Program-made: the position numbers and the translations under genes | NCBI RefSeq assembly: GCF_001039355.2 | Contig: NW_019775236.1 | Location: 414,382 to 478,381 of the forward strand | Source of the DNA: Lingula anatina | Lineage: Eukaryota; Brachiopoda; Lingulata; Lingulida; Lingulidae | DNA: 64,000 nt | Direction of reading: 5' to 3' | In this document: positions 36,906 to 48,400 of the stretch, piece by piece | Numbering within the stretch: position 1 is the stretch's first letter | Layout of the letters: each line of letters starts with the position of its first letter | Notes under the pieces: model-generated | What the model was told of the DNA's origin: nothing | The model's database searches: none | The model's input: only the letters and a program-made list of their open reading frames with translations

Positions 36906-39900
36906 NATGACCCATATATAAATTCCTTCATGCAATGCCACAGGCTGAAATAAATGGCCCTGGAATAAGTTTCTTACCTTACATGTTGGCAGTACATAGG
37001 TCACGCCGTGACATGCAAGCTAAGGATTGCAAGTACAGAGGAGTAAGAAGCACCCCATGGTAGTGTGCTCTTTTTTAACAATTTCCAAAATGCCCACTAT
37101 CATCATCACCCTTTAAACTGATTTAAAACAATTTACCCAGGTTTTCTGGATTTCCAAATTTTCTTTGGTCATATTTCATTAAATTTTTCATCTTTTGCTA
37201 ATTTGAGTCCCAATGTGTCGTCTTAATATTTTGTTTCTTTTCTTTTTTACAGTGCATTGAGTTTAAAAAAATTGTCACTGTGAAAAAAAAATGTTACAGC
37301 TTACCCATTTGTAGATTGTATTGCCCCATTCCTGTGGTGTTCTCCACATGAGGTAGCATTGCTTTTTACTTTTGTCCAACCATTCAATGTGGCCTTCATG
37401 AAAAATAAGAATTATAACTGATTTATACAATGGTTTGGTCTGAACTGTAACAGTTCCTAAAGGGCTATGGGTGGCTCTGTAAAAAAATCAAAAACAGTAT
37501 TTTTTTCTAAAATAAGAAAGAAAGAAAATTAAAGTTTTATTTATAGATAAGGGAGTAAAAAATGGTAATACATCAAAAAAGAGCATCACTTGAGAAAGCC
37601 AAGAAGTCTTGTGAAGTAGCATGAAATCAAACAAAATATGTGGGATTTGTCAGAAAGGAGAGGGGGATCTGTTGAATTTTGGTCTATTGTACAACAATAT
37701 GAATTAACTATGTTTTGCACTTTGTATTGCTTTCTGAGAGAGAATTAACAGCGCATAGAATTTCGCCCCATTTAACTCCGATTCTAGCACCTTTTAAGTC
37801 TCTTAGGACATCAAATCAGCCTCCTTGAAAGCTATGTGTATCTGGGCTGATGGCCATTGGGGTCTAGGAAAAAACCTTCCTGTCTTCAATAATACATGCT
37901 TGAATATGACAATTTTCTGTTGAAAAATTCCACAATATAAGTCAATTTTTATGAAAATGTTTTCTTTAATATTTGTGGTTGTAATGTCTTTTTCTTTTAT
38001 CTAAAACTAGCTAAATCTGAACTTCCAAGAAAGGACTGGCATGGTTACTGTTTAGCACTCTAAATTGGCAAGAAAATGAATGGAAATGTTGCATTAACAC
38101 AGCATTCCTAATTTAAAAGATAAATGTATATGATGATTTTTGTTCTTGGTAATCCAATCATAAATTCATGTAAGGCTGTTGAAAGCAAAATCCCTCCCCT
38201 ATGATTCTTCTCTGCCCCAAGTTCAACTTTCCATCTACCTCTCTCACTCTTAAATAGCATGACTCAGAAGGCATGTTTGTATTCACCTTAGAGTCCTTAG
38301 TTTTAGGGTTATAACCCTAACAAAAAAGAAAAAAATAAATAAATAAATAACTCACAGACATTTGTTTAAAAAATGGTCTTTTCCAAGCTGTAGTTACCAG
38401 GTCATGAAAACTGTAATTTATTTCCTCAAATTAATGACAGCAGTTAAATCCATGTCCTTTTTACTCCAACAAAATTAATTATCAACTAGGAACAAAAGAA
38501 TTCTTCAGAAGTATCAAGTCTATTTTGTGTAGTGTTTACAGGGTCATGTAAACATTATTAATTAACATTAGTCAACCATCTAAACATAGTCTCTCTGCAA
38601 TCCTGCACTGATACCACCCACTACACAGCAGCATGGACAATTCACAGCAACATGGACAATACACAGCAACATGGACAATGAAGTCTTAACTGTTCAATAC
38701 AGTATGATGTCAAATGTTTAAGGGTATAATGACAAATATGTTTGAGGGAAACTCATATCAAGTCAAATGGAATTAAAGCAAATGAAATTGTAAAAAACCC
38801 AAGAGAGGCAATTAATGAGAGAGTTAAATTACTGCACTACATCTGATAATGGATATGTATTTCAATGTTATACTGCTTATCTAGGTTAACAGAGCCACCA
38901 AGTCAGTATAAAAGTAATATAAATATGGAGCCATAAAACTTCTCTAATGTCAACTGAACTGAATACAAAAAAACCATTCTCCATACTAATGAAAGAAAAA
39001 CCTAACTTGCTTGCCAACACAAATTAGAAATAAAGATGGAATGTGTAATTCTCTTGCATGCCCTTCATTTCAAACCAATTTAAGCAGTGTTAGCTAAAGA
39101 TGGCATTACTCAGAACATTATTCAGATCTATGCACATGATGTCATGGTCACAAGAAAATTTTTTAATAAGACTGACATGTCCAAAGCCAGTAACAAAAAA
39201 TGCACCTCTTGGTCAATAATAGAAATGCACCTCTGGACCTGTAAGCGGATCTATTATTTAGTTTTAAAATGACCTGAACATGGGAAACTAAGTCACATTA
39301 TAAGAGTAATTATGCCTTTGGTTGATTTCCCCAAGGCAATCCTAATTCATACACACACACACACACACACATACACTCATATATACTTTTACTATTGGGA
39401 GGTATACATGATGCATATATCCATTCAAATACTGTAGGGAGAAGCAGTAATTAACTGACATCACATCAATTACCCTTTAACTGAATAGGTTCATTAGCTA
39501 ATACATTTTGTTAACTAATCAATTATCTAATGTTTATTAAATCAATATCTGTAAAGTGATAATATTTACTATTCAGAAAAAAATTACAGAGCATGTGGGT
39601 AAATATGTGTGTAATATAGAGAAATTAATAAACTGAATGTTTACTGTTTATATTTATTATAATTAGGTGTATTGGACATTGGCAGTAAACTTTTAATTTG
39701 ATCTGACATCACCAAATGGTGATCACTGATGNTTACTGTTTAGCACTCTAAATTGGCAAGAAAATGAATGGAAATGTTGCATTAACACAGCATTCCTAAT
39801 TTAAAAGATAAATGTATATGATGATTTTTGTTCTTGGTAATCCAATCATAAATTCATGTAAGGCTGTTGAAAGCAAAATCCCTCCCCTATGATTCTTCTC

Positions 39901-42900
39901 TGCCCCAAGTTCAACTTTCCATCTACCTCTCTCACTCTTAAATAGCATGACTCAGAAGGCATGTTTGTATTCACCTTAGAGTCCTTAGTTTTAGGGTTAT
40001 AACCCTAACAAAAAAGAAAAAAATAAATAAATAAATAACTCACAGACATTTGTTTAAAAAATGGTCTTTTCCAAGCTGTAGTTACCAGGTCATGAAAACT
40101 GTAATTTATTTCCTCAAATTAATGACAGCAGTTAAATCCATGTCCTTTTTACTCCAACAAAATTAATTATCAACTAGGAACAAAAGAATTCTTCAGAAGT
40201 ATCAAGTCTATTTTGTGTAGTGTTTACAGGGTCATGTAAACATTATTAATTAACATTAGTCAACCATCTAAACATAGTCTCTCTGCAATCCTGCACTGAT
40301 ACCACCCACTACACAGCAGCATGGACAATTCACAGCAACATGGACAATACACAGCAACATGGACAATGAAGTCTTAACTGTTCAATACAGTATGATGTCA
40401 AATGTTTAAGGGTATAATGACAAATATGTTTGAGGGAAACTCATATCAAGTCAAATGGAATTAAAGCAAATGAAATTGTAAAAAACCCAAGAGAGGCAAT
40501 TAATGAGAGAGTTAAATTACTGCACTACATCTGATAATGGATATGTATTTCAATGTTATACTGCTTATCTAGGTTAACAGAGCCACCAAGTCAGTATAAA
40601 AGTAATATAAATATGGAGCCATAAAACTTCTCTAATGTCAACTGAACTGAATACAAAAAAACCATTCTCCATACTAATGAAAGAAAAACCTAACTTGCTT
40701 GCCAACACAAATTAGAAATAAAGATGGAATGTGTAATTCTCTTGCATGCCCTTCATTTCAAACCAATTTAAGCAGTGTTAGCTAAAGATGGCATTACTCA
40801 GAACATTATTCAGATCTATGCACATGATGTCATGGTCACAAGAAAATAAGACTGACATGTCCAAAGCCAGTAACAAAAAATGCACCTCTTGGTCAATAAT
40901 AGAAATGCACCTCTGGACCTGTAAGCGGATCTATTATTTAGTTTTAAAATGACCTGAACATGGGAAACTAAGTCACATTATAAGAGTAATTATGCCTTTG
41001 GTTGATTTCCCCAAGGCAATCCTAATTCATACACACACACACACACACACATACACTCATATATACTTTTACTATTGGGAGGTATACATGATGCATATAT
41101 CCATTCAAATACTGTAGGGAGAAGCAGTAATTAACTGACATCACATCAATTACCCTTTAACTGAATAGGTTCATTAGCTAATACATTTTGTTAACTAATC
41201 AATTATCTAATGTTTATTAAATCAATATCTGTAAAGTGATAATATTTACTATTCAGAAAAAAATTACAGAGCATGTGGGTAAATATGTGTGTAATATAGA
41301 GAAATTAATAAACTGAATGTTTACTGTTTATATTTATTATAATAAGGTGTATTGGACATTGGCAGTAAACTTTTAATTTGATCTGACATCACCAAATGGT
41401 GATCACTGATGTAGACCCCCCCCCTCCTCCTCAAAGCTGACCTCATATGGATTTGTTGATCTGCAGACTAACTGAGCCACATATCAAAAATATGGTGCAC
41501 ATTTGAAAGCAAGTGGCATAACCCCCTAATGGATTTTCCACCTCCCACACGCACCTTCCCTGCAGGGGACCCCTCTAGGGAATTACGCAGCATGTTTTCA
41601 TGTGGGTTGCATCATATTTGATTCGCAGCTCAGTTAGTACGCAGATCAACTTGGTTGTGAACAGAGCCTTACTGTAGGGACATTTACTAGTAGAATCAAA
41701 TGACTCTCATTAAGTAACTTAGTTACTTGGTCACCAGGTAGCTTAATTAGTACTAAGACCAATATAAATCTACAGGTACATGTATGCAAATTTCCATATG
41801 TCAATGTAATATATATCAGGTATATTTCTATACAAGCTGACTTACCTTTTTTTTCTAATCTGTCTAAAATTAAATATATACTTTCTAAACTTAATTTTCC
41901 TGAGAAAATTTAGTTAAGGCAAACACTGAAAATACAAAAAAAAAAAACACTGGTGTTTAATTAAAAAACTTTTAGCTCTTTTCACTAATTTCAAGTTGGT
42001 AAGAACTTGGTGAAAGGACAACACAAATTAATGAAAGGATACTTTCTATACTTTTGTTATAAAATAGTGAACTGGTCTGCATCTCTACCACATCCAGAGT
42101 GTGAGACTTGATGTGTTTCTGATAAGACAGAATCAGGCTGCACCAGGACTGCAACTGTTTCTCGCGGGTGTCAAGATTAGGCTGTAACCTAGGGAAAAGA
42201 GAAACACAGAAATTATTCTAGGGGAAAAGGAAAGATGGAAGTTGTTGTATCTCAACTGTGTTTTGATTTTAACCATATAACAGTGCATAAGAACTAACTA
42301 AATATTACCAACTTCTTTTTTGAATCACTTGAAAATGTACTTTAAAAGGTAATTAATATTTGTATATATCAAGTTTAGCTCCTTCTCTCTAGTTACAGTA
42401 TGTACTGGACCATATCCCAAGTATTTTCTTCTCCTGCCAATATTAAATAATTTGACAAAAGGAAAATGATTTAATAAAGGCAATAAGGTGTGCGCCTTTG
42501 AAAGGCATTCCCCTTAATTTACATAAAACCAACAAACTACCTGGTACTAACACCTCTTTCTAAGTCAAAAAGCAATAAAATTATTCAGCGTGTCATTCAG
42601 CCCCCTTGAACATTGCAACATAAAAGAAAGTACATTACATTTTAATTCAACTTTAAAAGATGAGAATATTCTTCTTGATACATTTTCATTTTATGAAAAG
42701 AGACGACATAATGAAATTCCAACCCACTTATTATTTTTCCACTAATTTTTTTTTTTTTTTTTACTTATGAGCTTTATTTTTTCATGGCTGTGCTTTTGAA
42801 CAGAGCAGCCAAAAACCAATTTGGTTCCCCATAACGCAAGTCCCCAAGTAAGTTGAAATGACTTTAGTTTGAAATGGACAAAAACACAACTGATAGCTCA

Positions 42901-44416
42901 TTAATAATTATGAACACAAAACTAAGATTTATACTTTGGGTTGCAATTTTAGAAGCAACCTGTTTTCAGCCAGAATAACAAATGTGTGCACTCACCTCTA
43001 CAGTGCAAATGCAGAATGTGATATAAAGTTCTTATCAGATGGATATAAAAACCTTTCTTTACATAATAAGTATAATAAAATTTGACATTACATAAATCAA
43101 TCATCATATTATATGTCTCTTTTCAAAAAAGAAAGTCTATCCATCATATTACCACAACATAAATCACACTGTTTATAATACAAAGAACATGCACTGCTTT
43201 AAATGTATCTTTTCACATTAACACTGTTCCCAATAACGATTATTTGGAACAGTGTAAATGTGAAAAGATGCAAGATAGATTCAATTATTTAAATTTTCTT
43301 CCACAGACTTAATTTACAAGAGTAGGACCATATCTTTTGATAGTATGTGTAACCTATATGAATGATTTTATCTCCTGTTTGAAATTTTTTATTAATTTTC
43401 AATATCTTTGACAGCAGCCATAACCATTAATGCCCATTATTTCTCTAATGCTCTAGTTAGTAATCCAGTTCAAATATAAAATTTAGCTTCAGTTGAGTCT
43501 GAATATACCTTCAGTTTGCCCCTGGTCCTAAACCAGCCAGTAAAAATTTGTTTGGAGCAGTAGAATTTTCATAATGTGTGAATTTAGTGGTCTAACATGG
43601 GCACGGATTTTTTTTTTTTTTTTTTGTAAGTTTTCAAAAGAGCTTTCCATTTAACTTATTCTAGTAGCCTTGCAGACTGCAGTATGAGTGGTTTATGCAC
43701 TCAACGTGTTTAAAATCATACAATTTGTCAGTTTAATTAGCATTCAAATCGACATTGTTTTTATAACCAAAATTGTGAAAATGTTTCAAAGATGTGCATT
43801 TCACCTAGCAGGCATTTATTAATTATGAAATTTCTAAGCATTAATTAGTAAGGGCATATACTGTAATATACACATCACATACCTTCCAATGACAGACCTA
43901 GCGTTTTCTGCATAAATTGGATGCTAAAATTATTTTGTTCAAGTAAAAGCTCTGTATACTTCACATCTGTCTGATTACTGTGCTGTGATGTGACTGTTCT
44001 GTGAGACCAATTACAATGTACTAAGGAAATGCAGTACTATGTACTGACTAGCAGGGTAGACCCAGGCTTGATAGCTCAGTGGTAGAGCACTTGCAAAGTA
44101 ATCAAGCAATACAAATCATACCACTATTATTGAACATACTTTTTTCTCAATAATATGCAGTGAATTACAGAGTAATGAATAATGTCCATTGTATCTGAGA
44201 CATTTCCAAATTAACTGAATTAGAAATTTGCAAAAAGCGACAATTCAGGGTACACAACACTGACTTGATCAACATGTGAAACTGCCTCATCAAAAACCAT
44301 TAATATCAGACTGTTTGGGCTGTGACTTAATAATGGGAATAGTTATCACTTGAAACGTACGTGAAAAACGGTGGAAAGTTATACTCCCAAGGCCACTCGA
44401 AACTGGAAGCCGCCAT
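28105..44416 (-). CDS. VPS25: VPS25, ESCRT-II subunit (6 exons)
   Basis: Exons: 44361-44416, 42043-42188, 41846-41899, 34641-34729 (second copy 37305-37393), 28888-28963 (second copy 30747-30822) and 28105-28217. Taking one copy of each gives 534 nt, or 177 residues, close to the 176 of the vertebrate protein, with all phases in register. The start MAASSFEWPWEYNFPPFFT carries the N-terminal PPFF motif that contacts the VPS22/VPS36 core. The rest forms two winged-helix domains, with family blocks WCSLILSY, HIEWLDKSK, TPQEWG, FYELTDGDD and the terminal RGVKFF. In the family, VPS25 links ESCRT-II to ESCRT-III (VPS20/CHMP6) on endosomes for multivesicular-body sorting. The duplicated exons sit in duplicated scaffold segments and probably reflect assembly, not the transcript. 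Confidence 0.92.
28599..28657. repeat. CA dinucleotide microsatellite
   Basis: CA run at the left end of the first duplicated segment. The second copy of the segment starts inside the same run at 30474. Confidence 0.95.
29413..29611. mobile_element. MITE-like inverted-repeat element, family 2
   Basis: Ends are inverted: left end has GTTCACAACAAGTTG and right end has CAACTGGTTGTGAAC, with further paired similarity inward (ATCAAATATGG against CCATATTTAAT). It is about 199 bp. A copy sits in D1 copy 2 at 31272-31470, and a diverged relative lies at about 41440-41671. Confidence 0.6.
29965..30473. other. assembly gap (509 N)
   Basis: Run of N between the two copies of segment D1. Because the flanks overlap in sequence, the true distance may be zero or negative. 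Confidence 1.
30474..31823. repeat. duplicated segment D1, copy 2
   Basis: Second copy of 28599-29964, starting in the CA run. It holds a second VPS25 exon 5 (30747-30822) with the same protein sequence. The acceptor differs by one base (tttgcag here, ttttcag in copy 1). Small substitutions are scattered, as expected between alleles. Confidence 0.9.
32283..32331. repeat. CA dinucleotide microsatellite
   Basis: CA run with one CG interruption, in VPS25 intron 4. Confidence 0.95.
33580..33921 (-). mobile_element. MITE, 342 bp, TTAA-ended terminal inverted repeats (copy 2)
   Basis: The reverse complement of this interval aligns end to end with 33-374 at the same length. Terminal repeats are TTAAAGGGATAATAACT on the left and its near-complement on the right. 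The central hairpin is at 33753-33778. Confidence 0.8.
34252..36905. repeat. duplicated segment D2, copy A
   Basis: Repeated almost exactly from 36913 on. It contains VPS25 exon 4 (34641-34729) and a 13-unit minisatellite (35959-36200). It ends in a CA run at the single N of 36906. Confidence 0.9.
35959..36200. repeat. 19-bp VNTR, 13 units (3 units in the other copies)
   Basis: Unit ACACAGCAACATGGACAAT, with two shorter 17-bp variant units (ATAGCAGCATGGACAAT). The corresponding arrays at 38628-38680 and 40311-40366 have only three units. Frames read through it in several directions are artefacts of the repeat. Confidence 0.95.
36906..36906. other. single-N scaffold join
   Basis: One N after a CA run; sequence from 34252 restarts seven bases later. 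Confidence 0.95.
36907..39731. repeat. duplicated segment D2, copy B
   Basis: Second copy of 34252-36905, extending further right. It holds a second VPS25 exon 4 (37305-37393). The two exon copies differ by one synonymous base (Pro CCT in A, CCA in B). Copy B has an extra 8 bp near 39158 that is absent from A and C. Confidence 0.9.
39732..39732. other. single-N scaffold join
   Basis: The sequence before the N (GATCACTGATG) continues without a break at 41411, while the sequence after it repeats that from 38045. Confidence 0.95.
39733..41411. repeat. duplicated segment D2, copy C
   Basis: Repeats 38045-39731 with few changes: it lacks the 8-bp insertion of copy B and has at least one substitution (AATAAGG near 41341 against AATTAGG). 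It carries the 3-unit VNTR and no VPS25 exon. From 41412 the sequence is unique. Confidence 0.9.
41440..41671. mobile_element. MITE-like inverted-repeat element, family 2 (diverged copy)
   Basis: Inverted arms GTTGATCTGCAGACTAACTG (41454 on) and CAGTTAGTACGCAGATCAAC (near 41630-41650). It shares the ...GGTTGTGAAC... end with the 29413 element. It lies in VPS25 intron 3. Confidence 0.55.
43207..43269. repeat. near-perfect 24-bp hairpin
   Basis: Left arm 43207-43230 and right arm 43246-43269 are reverse complements except for one base, with a 15-base loop. It lies in VPS25 intron 1. It may be a tiny foldback element. Confidence 0.8.
44065..44125 (+). repeat. tRNA-like fragment, probable SINE head
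   Basis: The stretch TAGCTCAGTGGTAGAGCA is a textbook tRNA D-arm/A-box. The downstream B-box position (AATACAAATC) is degraded and no full cloverleaf forms. I read it as the 5' part of a tRNA-derived SINE, not a working tRNA gene. Confidence 0.45.
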
Positions 44417-44929
44417 GTTTATTTGACGCTTATAACCTCTTAAAACTCAGTAATAATATCGGCCTTTATTCTTTAAATTCTGCTTAATTAACAAAACAGC
44501 ACTTAAATTTAACCTTTTGTTATCTTAGATGACAAAAGGAAAAATTTTGGGATTTTTTTATTATCAAAAATTAATCTTTTTTTACATGGATCTAAGCACA
44601 TCGTAACTTCCGTCAAGCTTTGTTTTCATCGTGCGAGCTTGGATGCCTAAATCAGATTTGTCAGCCAATAGGTCCTTCCAGTATTCATGGGGTAAGCCAA
44701 ATATTATATAGCTGTAAAACATGAGGTTTCATCTGTCTATAACTTTTCAATACAACTGTAACTTTGCTCTGAAACTGAAAAAGAATTGTTATATCCAAGA
44801 CAAGGGTACGGTGTCCCATTTATCATTCTACTACATGTACATATACATGTACCATTACATGTACATCAAGACTGGGTGATCAGGACGTAGTCGCATGCTG
44901 ACTAGCATATAGTTTTACGGTTTTATATG

Positions 44930-45419
44930 TTATTACTATTGTGCTACATTCAGAGCAGAATAGGTGCACGAGATCTATAAAACTGAGCAGTATGTTCCAC
45001 TTGTTCTGTCGTATATTAAAACCATTGTACCAGAGACACTTGATCCCTTTCAGTTTGCATATAGACGCAATAGAAGCGTAGATGACGCTCTTAGTATGTG
45101 CATACACAACATTTTAGAACATGCAGATAAGAAAAACACATACGCAAGGATCTTATTTATAGACTACAGCTCGGCTTTTAATACCATTATTCCACAAAAA
45201 CTTTATGCTAAGCTTTTAAACGAACTGAAATTTCCTTCATTTTTATGCAGTTGGGTTTTAGATTTTTTATTAGACGGGAGACAAGCTGTGAAAGTGGGTA
45301 CAAGCACTTCTGATATTGTGGTTTTAAATACAGGTGCGCCTCGGTTGTGTTCTGTCACCATGTCTGTACAGCTTGTTCACGTATGATTGTGTTTCATCTC
45401 ATGAGAGTAATTGCATCGT
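44930..45419 (+). mobile_element. LINE (non-LTR retrotransposon) reverse transcriptase remnant, truncated
   Basis: The plus-strand frame 44964-45386 encodes part of a non-LTR reverse transcriptase: DPFQFAYRRNRSVDDAL, then the catalytic-block-A type FIDYSSAFNTI, then GRQAVKVG. It ends before the YxDD box. Near 45345 the frame shifts, because recognisable sequence (YDCVSSHESN) continues in another frame up to the N at 45420. There is no endonuclease domain and no tail. The style is that of CR1/L2-type elements of aquatic animals; the exact clade is uncertain. Confidence 0.8.
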
Positions 45420-45420
45420 N
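45420..45420. other. single-N scaffold join
   Basis: The LINE remnant stops here, and the sequence after the N shows no continuation of it and no duplicated flank. Confidence 0.9.
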
Positions 45421-45527
45421 TAGTGTCCCACCCTGATGAAAAGTCAGAGAATTTTGCCCAGAGTTTTGAGGAAATCTGACCACTAGCTCTTCGTCACAAA
45501 GGGCCTTTTTTATCCTAATAAATGCTG

Positions 45528-45660
45528 TGATATATCGGTTACATGTCGATACGTCCCCGCACCAATACTCCCCCGCACCGATACAAAAAATTACTAAGGG
45601 GGATTATTGGTACGGAGGATTAAGCGTGCCGGGGAGTATTGACACGACCCTGATATATCA
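45528..45660. repeat. imperfect foldback element
   Basis: Outer arms TGATATATC (near 45530) and GATATATCA (near 45652), and inner arms around ACCAATACTCCCC and GGGGAGTATT, are inverted. It may be a small MITE remnant. Confidence 0.4.
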
Positions 45661-46249
45661 AACTCACCTTTGATAAAACAACAAATGGACAGTTTTTTCT
45701 TGGCATCAACAGCTTCTCTGACCCTAGCTAGCTGAATAATATAAAATGTGAATAGGAGTGCTAGAGACATAACACTTGGGCTATCCCTTCAGGTTCTACA
45801 GTGAAACTAAGAAATTATAGGATATTTTATTAAAAAATTAGAGAACGTGTCACAGATACATGTACAACAAGGATGACGGAGAAAGATTTTGAAGGATGAA
45901 GTTGGTATTATGGCATGTTAAGTGCAAATAGCCCTCCAGAACAAAGAACATTTTCATCTCTAATAACTATTTATTTTAATAAAGTAAAATGTATGATACA
46001 GTTTTTTAAATTATATTTTAAATAAAATTTCAGTAGAATCAAGTTATAGGGAAGTATCAGAACAACAAAAATGCAAACAAAATGGACAGAGGAGACTGCA
46101 TAAAACAAAGTAACTCTTGTTTGTGTTAAATGAGTTGAAAAAAAAGCATAAAATATGTATCATGACATATAATGAATATAATTTTTACCTTCATGTATTA
46201 AATGATGAAGATCTGTAGCATTAACTGTTATGGTTTCCAGCCACATGAG

Positions 46250-48400
46250 ATGATCACTCTTGCAAAGAAACTGAAGCAGCAGCATGCACAGCAGGCGGGA
46301 GGGGCCTCTGATGACAGCTGTGGGCGGAGAGTCTCCATCAGGGATAAATTGCTGGTCAAAGGTTGGTCAATGTTTTATTAATTCTAGATGAATTACACTT
46401 CTTTGTTATTGTTGTTTTGCAGTAATTTACTTTCTAAATAGAAACATGTTGTAACCACACCCATTCTTCCAAAGTGAATGAAAAAGTTTATGTAAGCACA
46501 TTAAATTTTTTTCAGTATAAAATTGTAATATTTTAAAAACATGTTTTCAGAGGTACAAGAAATGGAACTTAACACGCCCAAAAGCTGTAAAGTACATTTT
46601 GAAGATCCCAACAAACTGAATCAATTTTCATTAACAATCACACCAGATGATGGTTTTTATGCTGGTGGGAAATATAAATTTTCTATAGATGTTCCAGAAG
46701 AATATAACATGGTGGTAAGTTGAGGAGTGGTTGTTTTTAAAACTTCTGTTTGATTTTCTGCAGGGCTTCTGCTTCTCATCTGTAAATTTTAACAGATCAG
46801 ATTCTGTTAGTTCTTCTTGGCTCCTAATAGATCAAGACTTGTGACTGCTTAACTTGTGGGTATATGTACAGTACCTAAGGTCCATAATGGCGTTTCTTCT
46901 GTTTTGATAAACCAAGCAGTGTTTTAAGTGAAATGTATTCTGTTTTTCATCTATTATCACTTATCAGGTATACTGTACAAAACATATTGATCTTCAATAA
47001 ATAGACTATGAATTGGTTTTTTTAGCCACCAACTGTCAGATGCAATACTAGAATATGGCATCCAAATATTACAGAGGATGGAGAAGTTTGCCTTAGTCTT
47101 TTACGAACCAACTCTATAGATAGCATGGGTAAGAAATGCTTCTAATAAAAAATCCTATAAAACTGTTTGCTTCTATATTATTCTTATCTATGTGATTTGA
47201 TAGGGATTCTGATAACTTTCGCAATGATTGAACGTAGACTTAAACTTAAAGAAAGATTTTAATTTTTAGTTCTTGTTAGAATTTGACATTTTCATGGTTA
47301 GGAGGTGGTGTTCTGCTGTGTTTATATTAAGAAATAGGTCTACAGTTTGGGTAAAGGTGGAAAAATTACTCTAATTTTCTAAATTGATGATATGTTATTC
47401 ACTGAATTCTTATGTGCACAAAATAAATTGTCAAATTATTCAAATTAAAATTTTTATGAAATTGACATAGCAAATATGTTATTATTATAATAATAATAAT
47501 TATTATTATTATTAAAGGATGGGCACCTACAAGACACTTAAAAGATGTCATATGGGGGCTAAATTCACTATTTTCTGTAAGTATATTTCAAATCCGTTTG
47601 ATGATGAAGTTATAAGACAATTTTGTACTTTGTTTGACTTTCTTCTTTTGACGGTCACTTTTCACTTTTGAGATTCACTTTTTAAAATCAGTGTATATGT
47701 CTATAATAGGTTTTAACTTGTACCCTGTGAGTCGTTTTTAAAAATAATGAACTGTTATTGTTCCTGTACAGGACCTCCTTAATTTTGATGACCCATTAAA
47801 TGTCGAGGCAGCAGAACATTATGAGAGAGACAAAGTGAGTAACATCTTTTAGCACATATAGCCACTCTGTAAAACAGATCAAAATAATTTTACCTGCATT
47901 TCTTTTCAAAGTAATCATCTAACAAATCAAGTGGATGTGATGGAAACTGAATGTGCATCATATACTTCATTAGGTACTAGCAGTAGATACAATTTTAGTA
48001 TGTCATCATCGTAACAGTATGTATTAAACTAGAAAAGGACTCAGAGAGCGCAGACCTCCGCCAAGGCAACAAAGTCTCCAACCCCTAAATTTTCGATATT
48101 TTTGATTATTGATTGATTATTGATCCAGATCACCACCAAAAACTAATCATCTGTTCCTTGGCCCACTTCTGACAGTTCCTGAAAATTTCATCAAAATCCG
48201 TCTGTAACTTTTTGAGTTATGTTGATGACAAACAGACAGACAAACAAACAAACAGGGGTGAAAATATAACCTCCTTGGAAAAGGTAATTAACTATACTGT
48301 AGTAGAATAAGTGAAATTAAAATGGTTACTTTATGATTTTTTCCAGGAGAGTTTCAAACATAAAGTAAGAGACTATATTCAGAGATATGCAAAAAGGTAA
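46250..48400 (+). CDS. UBE2F: UBE2F, NEDD8-conjugating enzyme E2 (6 exons)
   Basis: Exons: 46250-46361, 46551-46714, 47026-47128, 47518-47576, 47772-47834 and 48347-48400. All phases match and give 184 residues, against 185 in human. The start [11 protein letters not shown] corresponds to the N-terminal extension that docks on the NEDD8 E1 subunit UBA3; an in-frame acceptor sits just upstream at 46240. The UBC fold spans about 32-184. The HPN motif is at 104-106 and the catalytic cysteine is Cys114 (GEVCLSLL). The downstream [18 protein letters not shown] and [10 protein letters not shown] blocks are diagnostic of UBE2F and separate it from UBE2M. In the family it moves NEDD8 to CUL5 with RBX2. 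The terminal exon end is repeated after the N at 49018. Confidence 0.95.
48028..48291. repeat. dispersed repeat with CCTCCGCCAAGG-type ends
   Basis: It begins near CAGACCTCCGCCAAGG and ends CCTCCTTGGAAAAGGT, weakly inverted ends. The interior has TTTCATCAAAATCCGTCTGTAA and a CAGACAAACAAACAAAC tract. It resembles interspersed repeats common in aquatic animal genomes. It lies in UBE2F intron 5; the class is not certain. Confidence 0.5.

Larger units (their letters stand above)
44417..46249. other. intergenic region between divergent VPS25 and UBE2F
   Basis: It should include both promoters. It is interrupted by the LINE remnant (about 44930-45419), a single-N join (45420) and an imperfect foldback (45528-45660). 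The first UBE2F coding exon opens at an acceptor (ggtttccag, 46232-46240), so a non-coding first exon of UBE2F should lie in this stretch, but I cannot place it. Confidence 0.5.

Noticed and set aside
44065-44125. Working tRNA gene
   Set aside because: Only the A-box half is good; the B-box and acceptor stem do not fit, so a SINE head is more likely.
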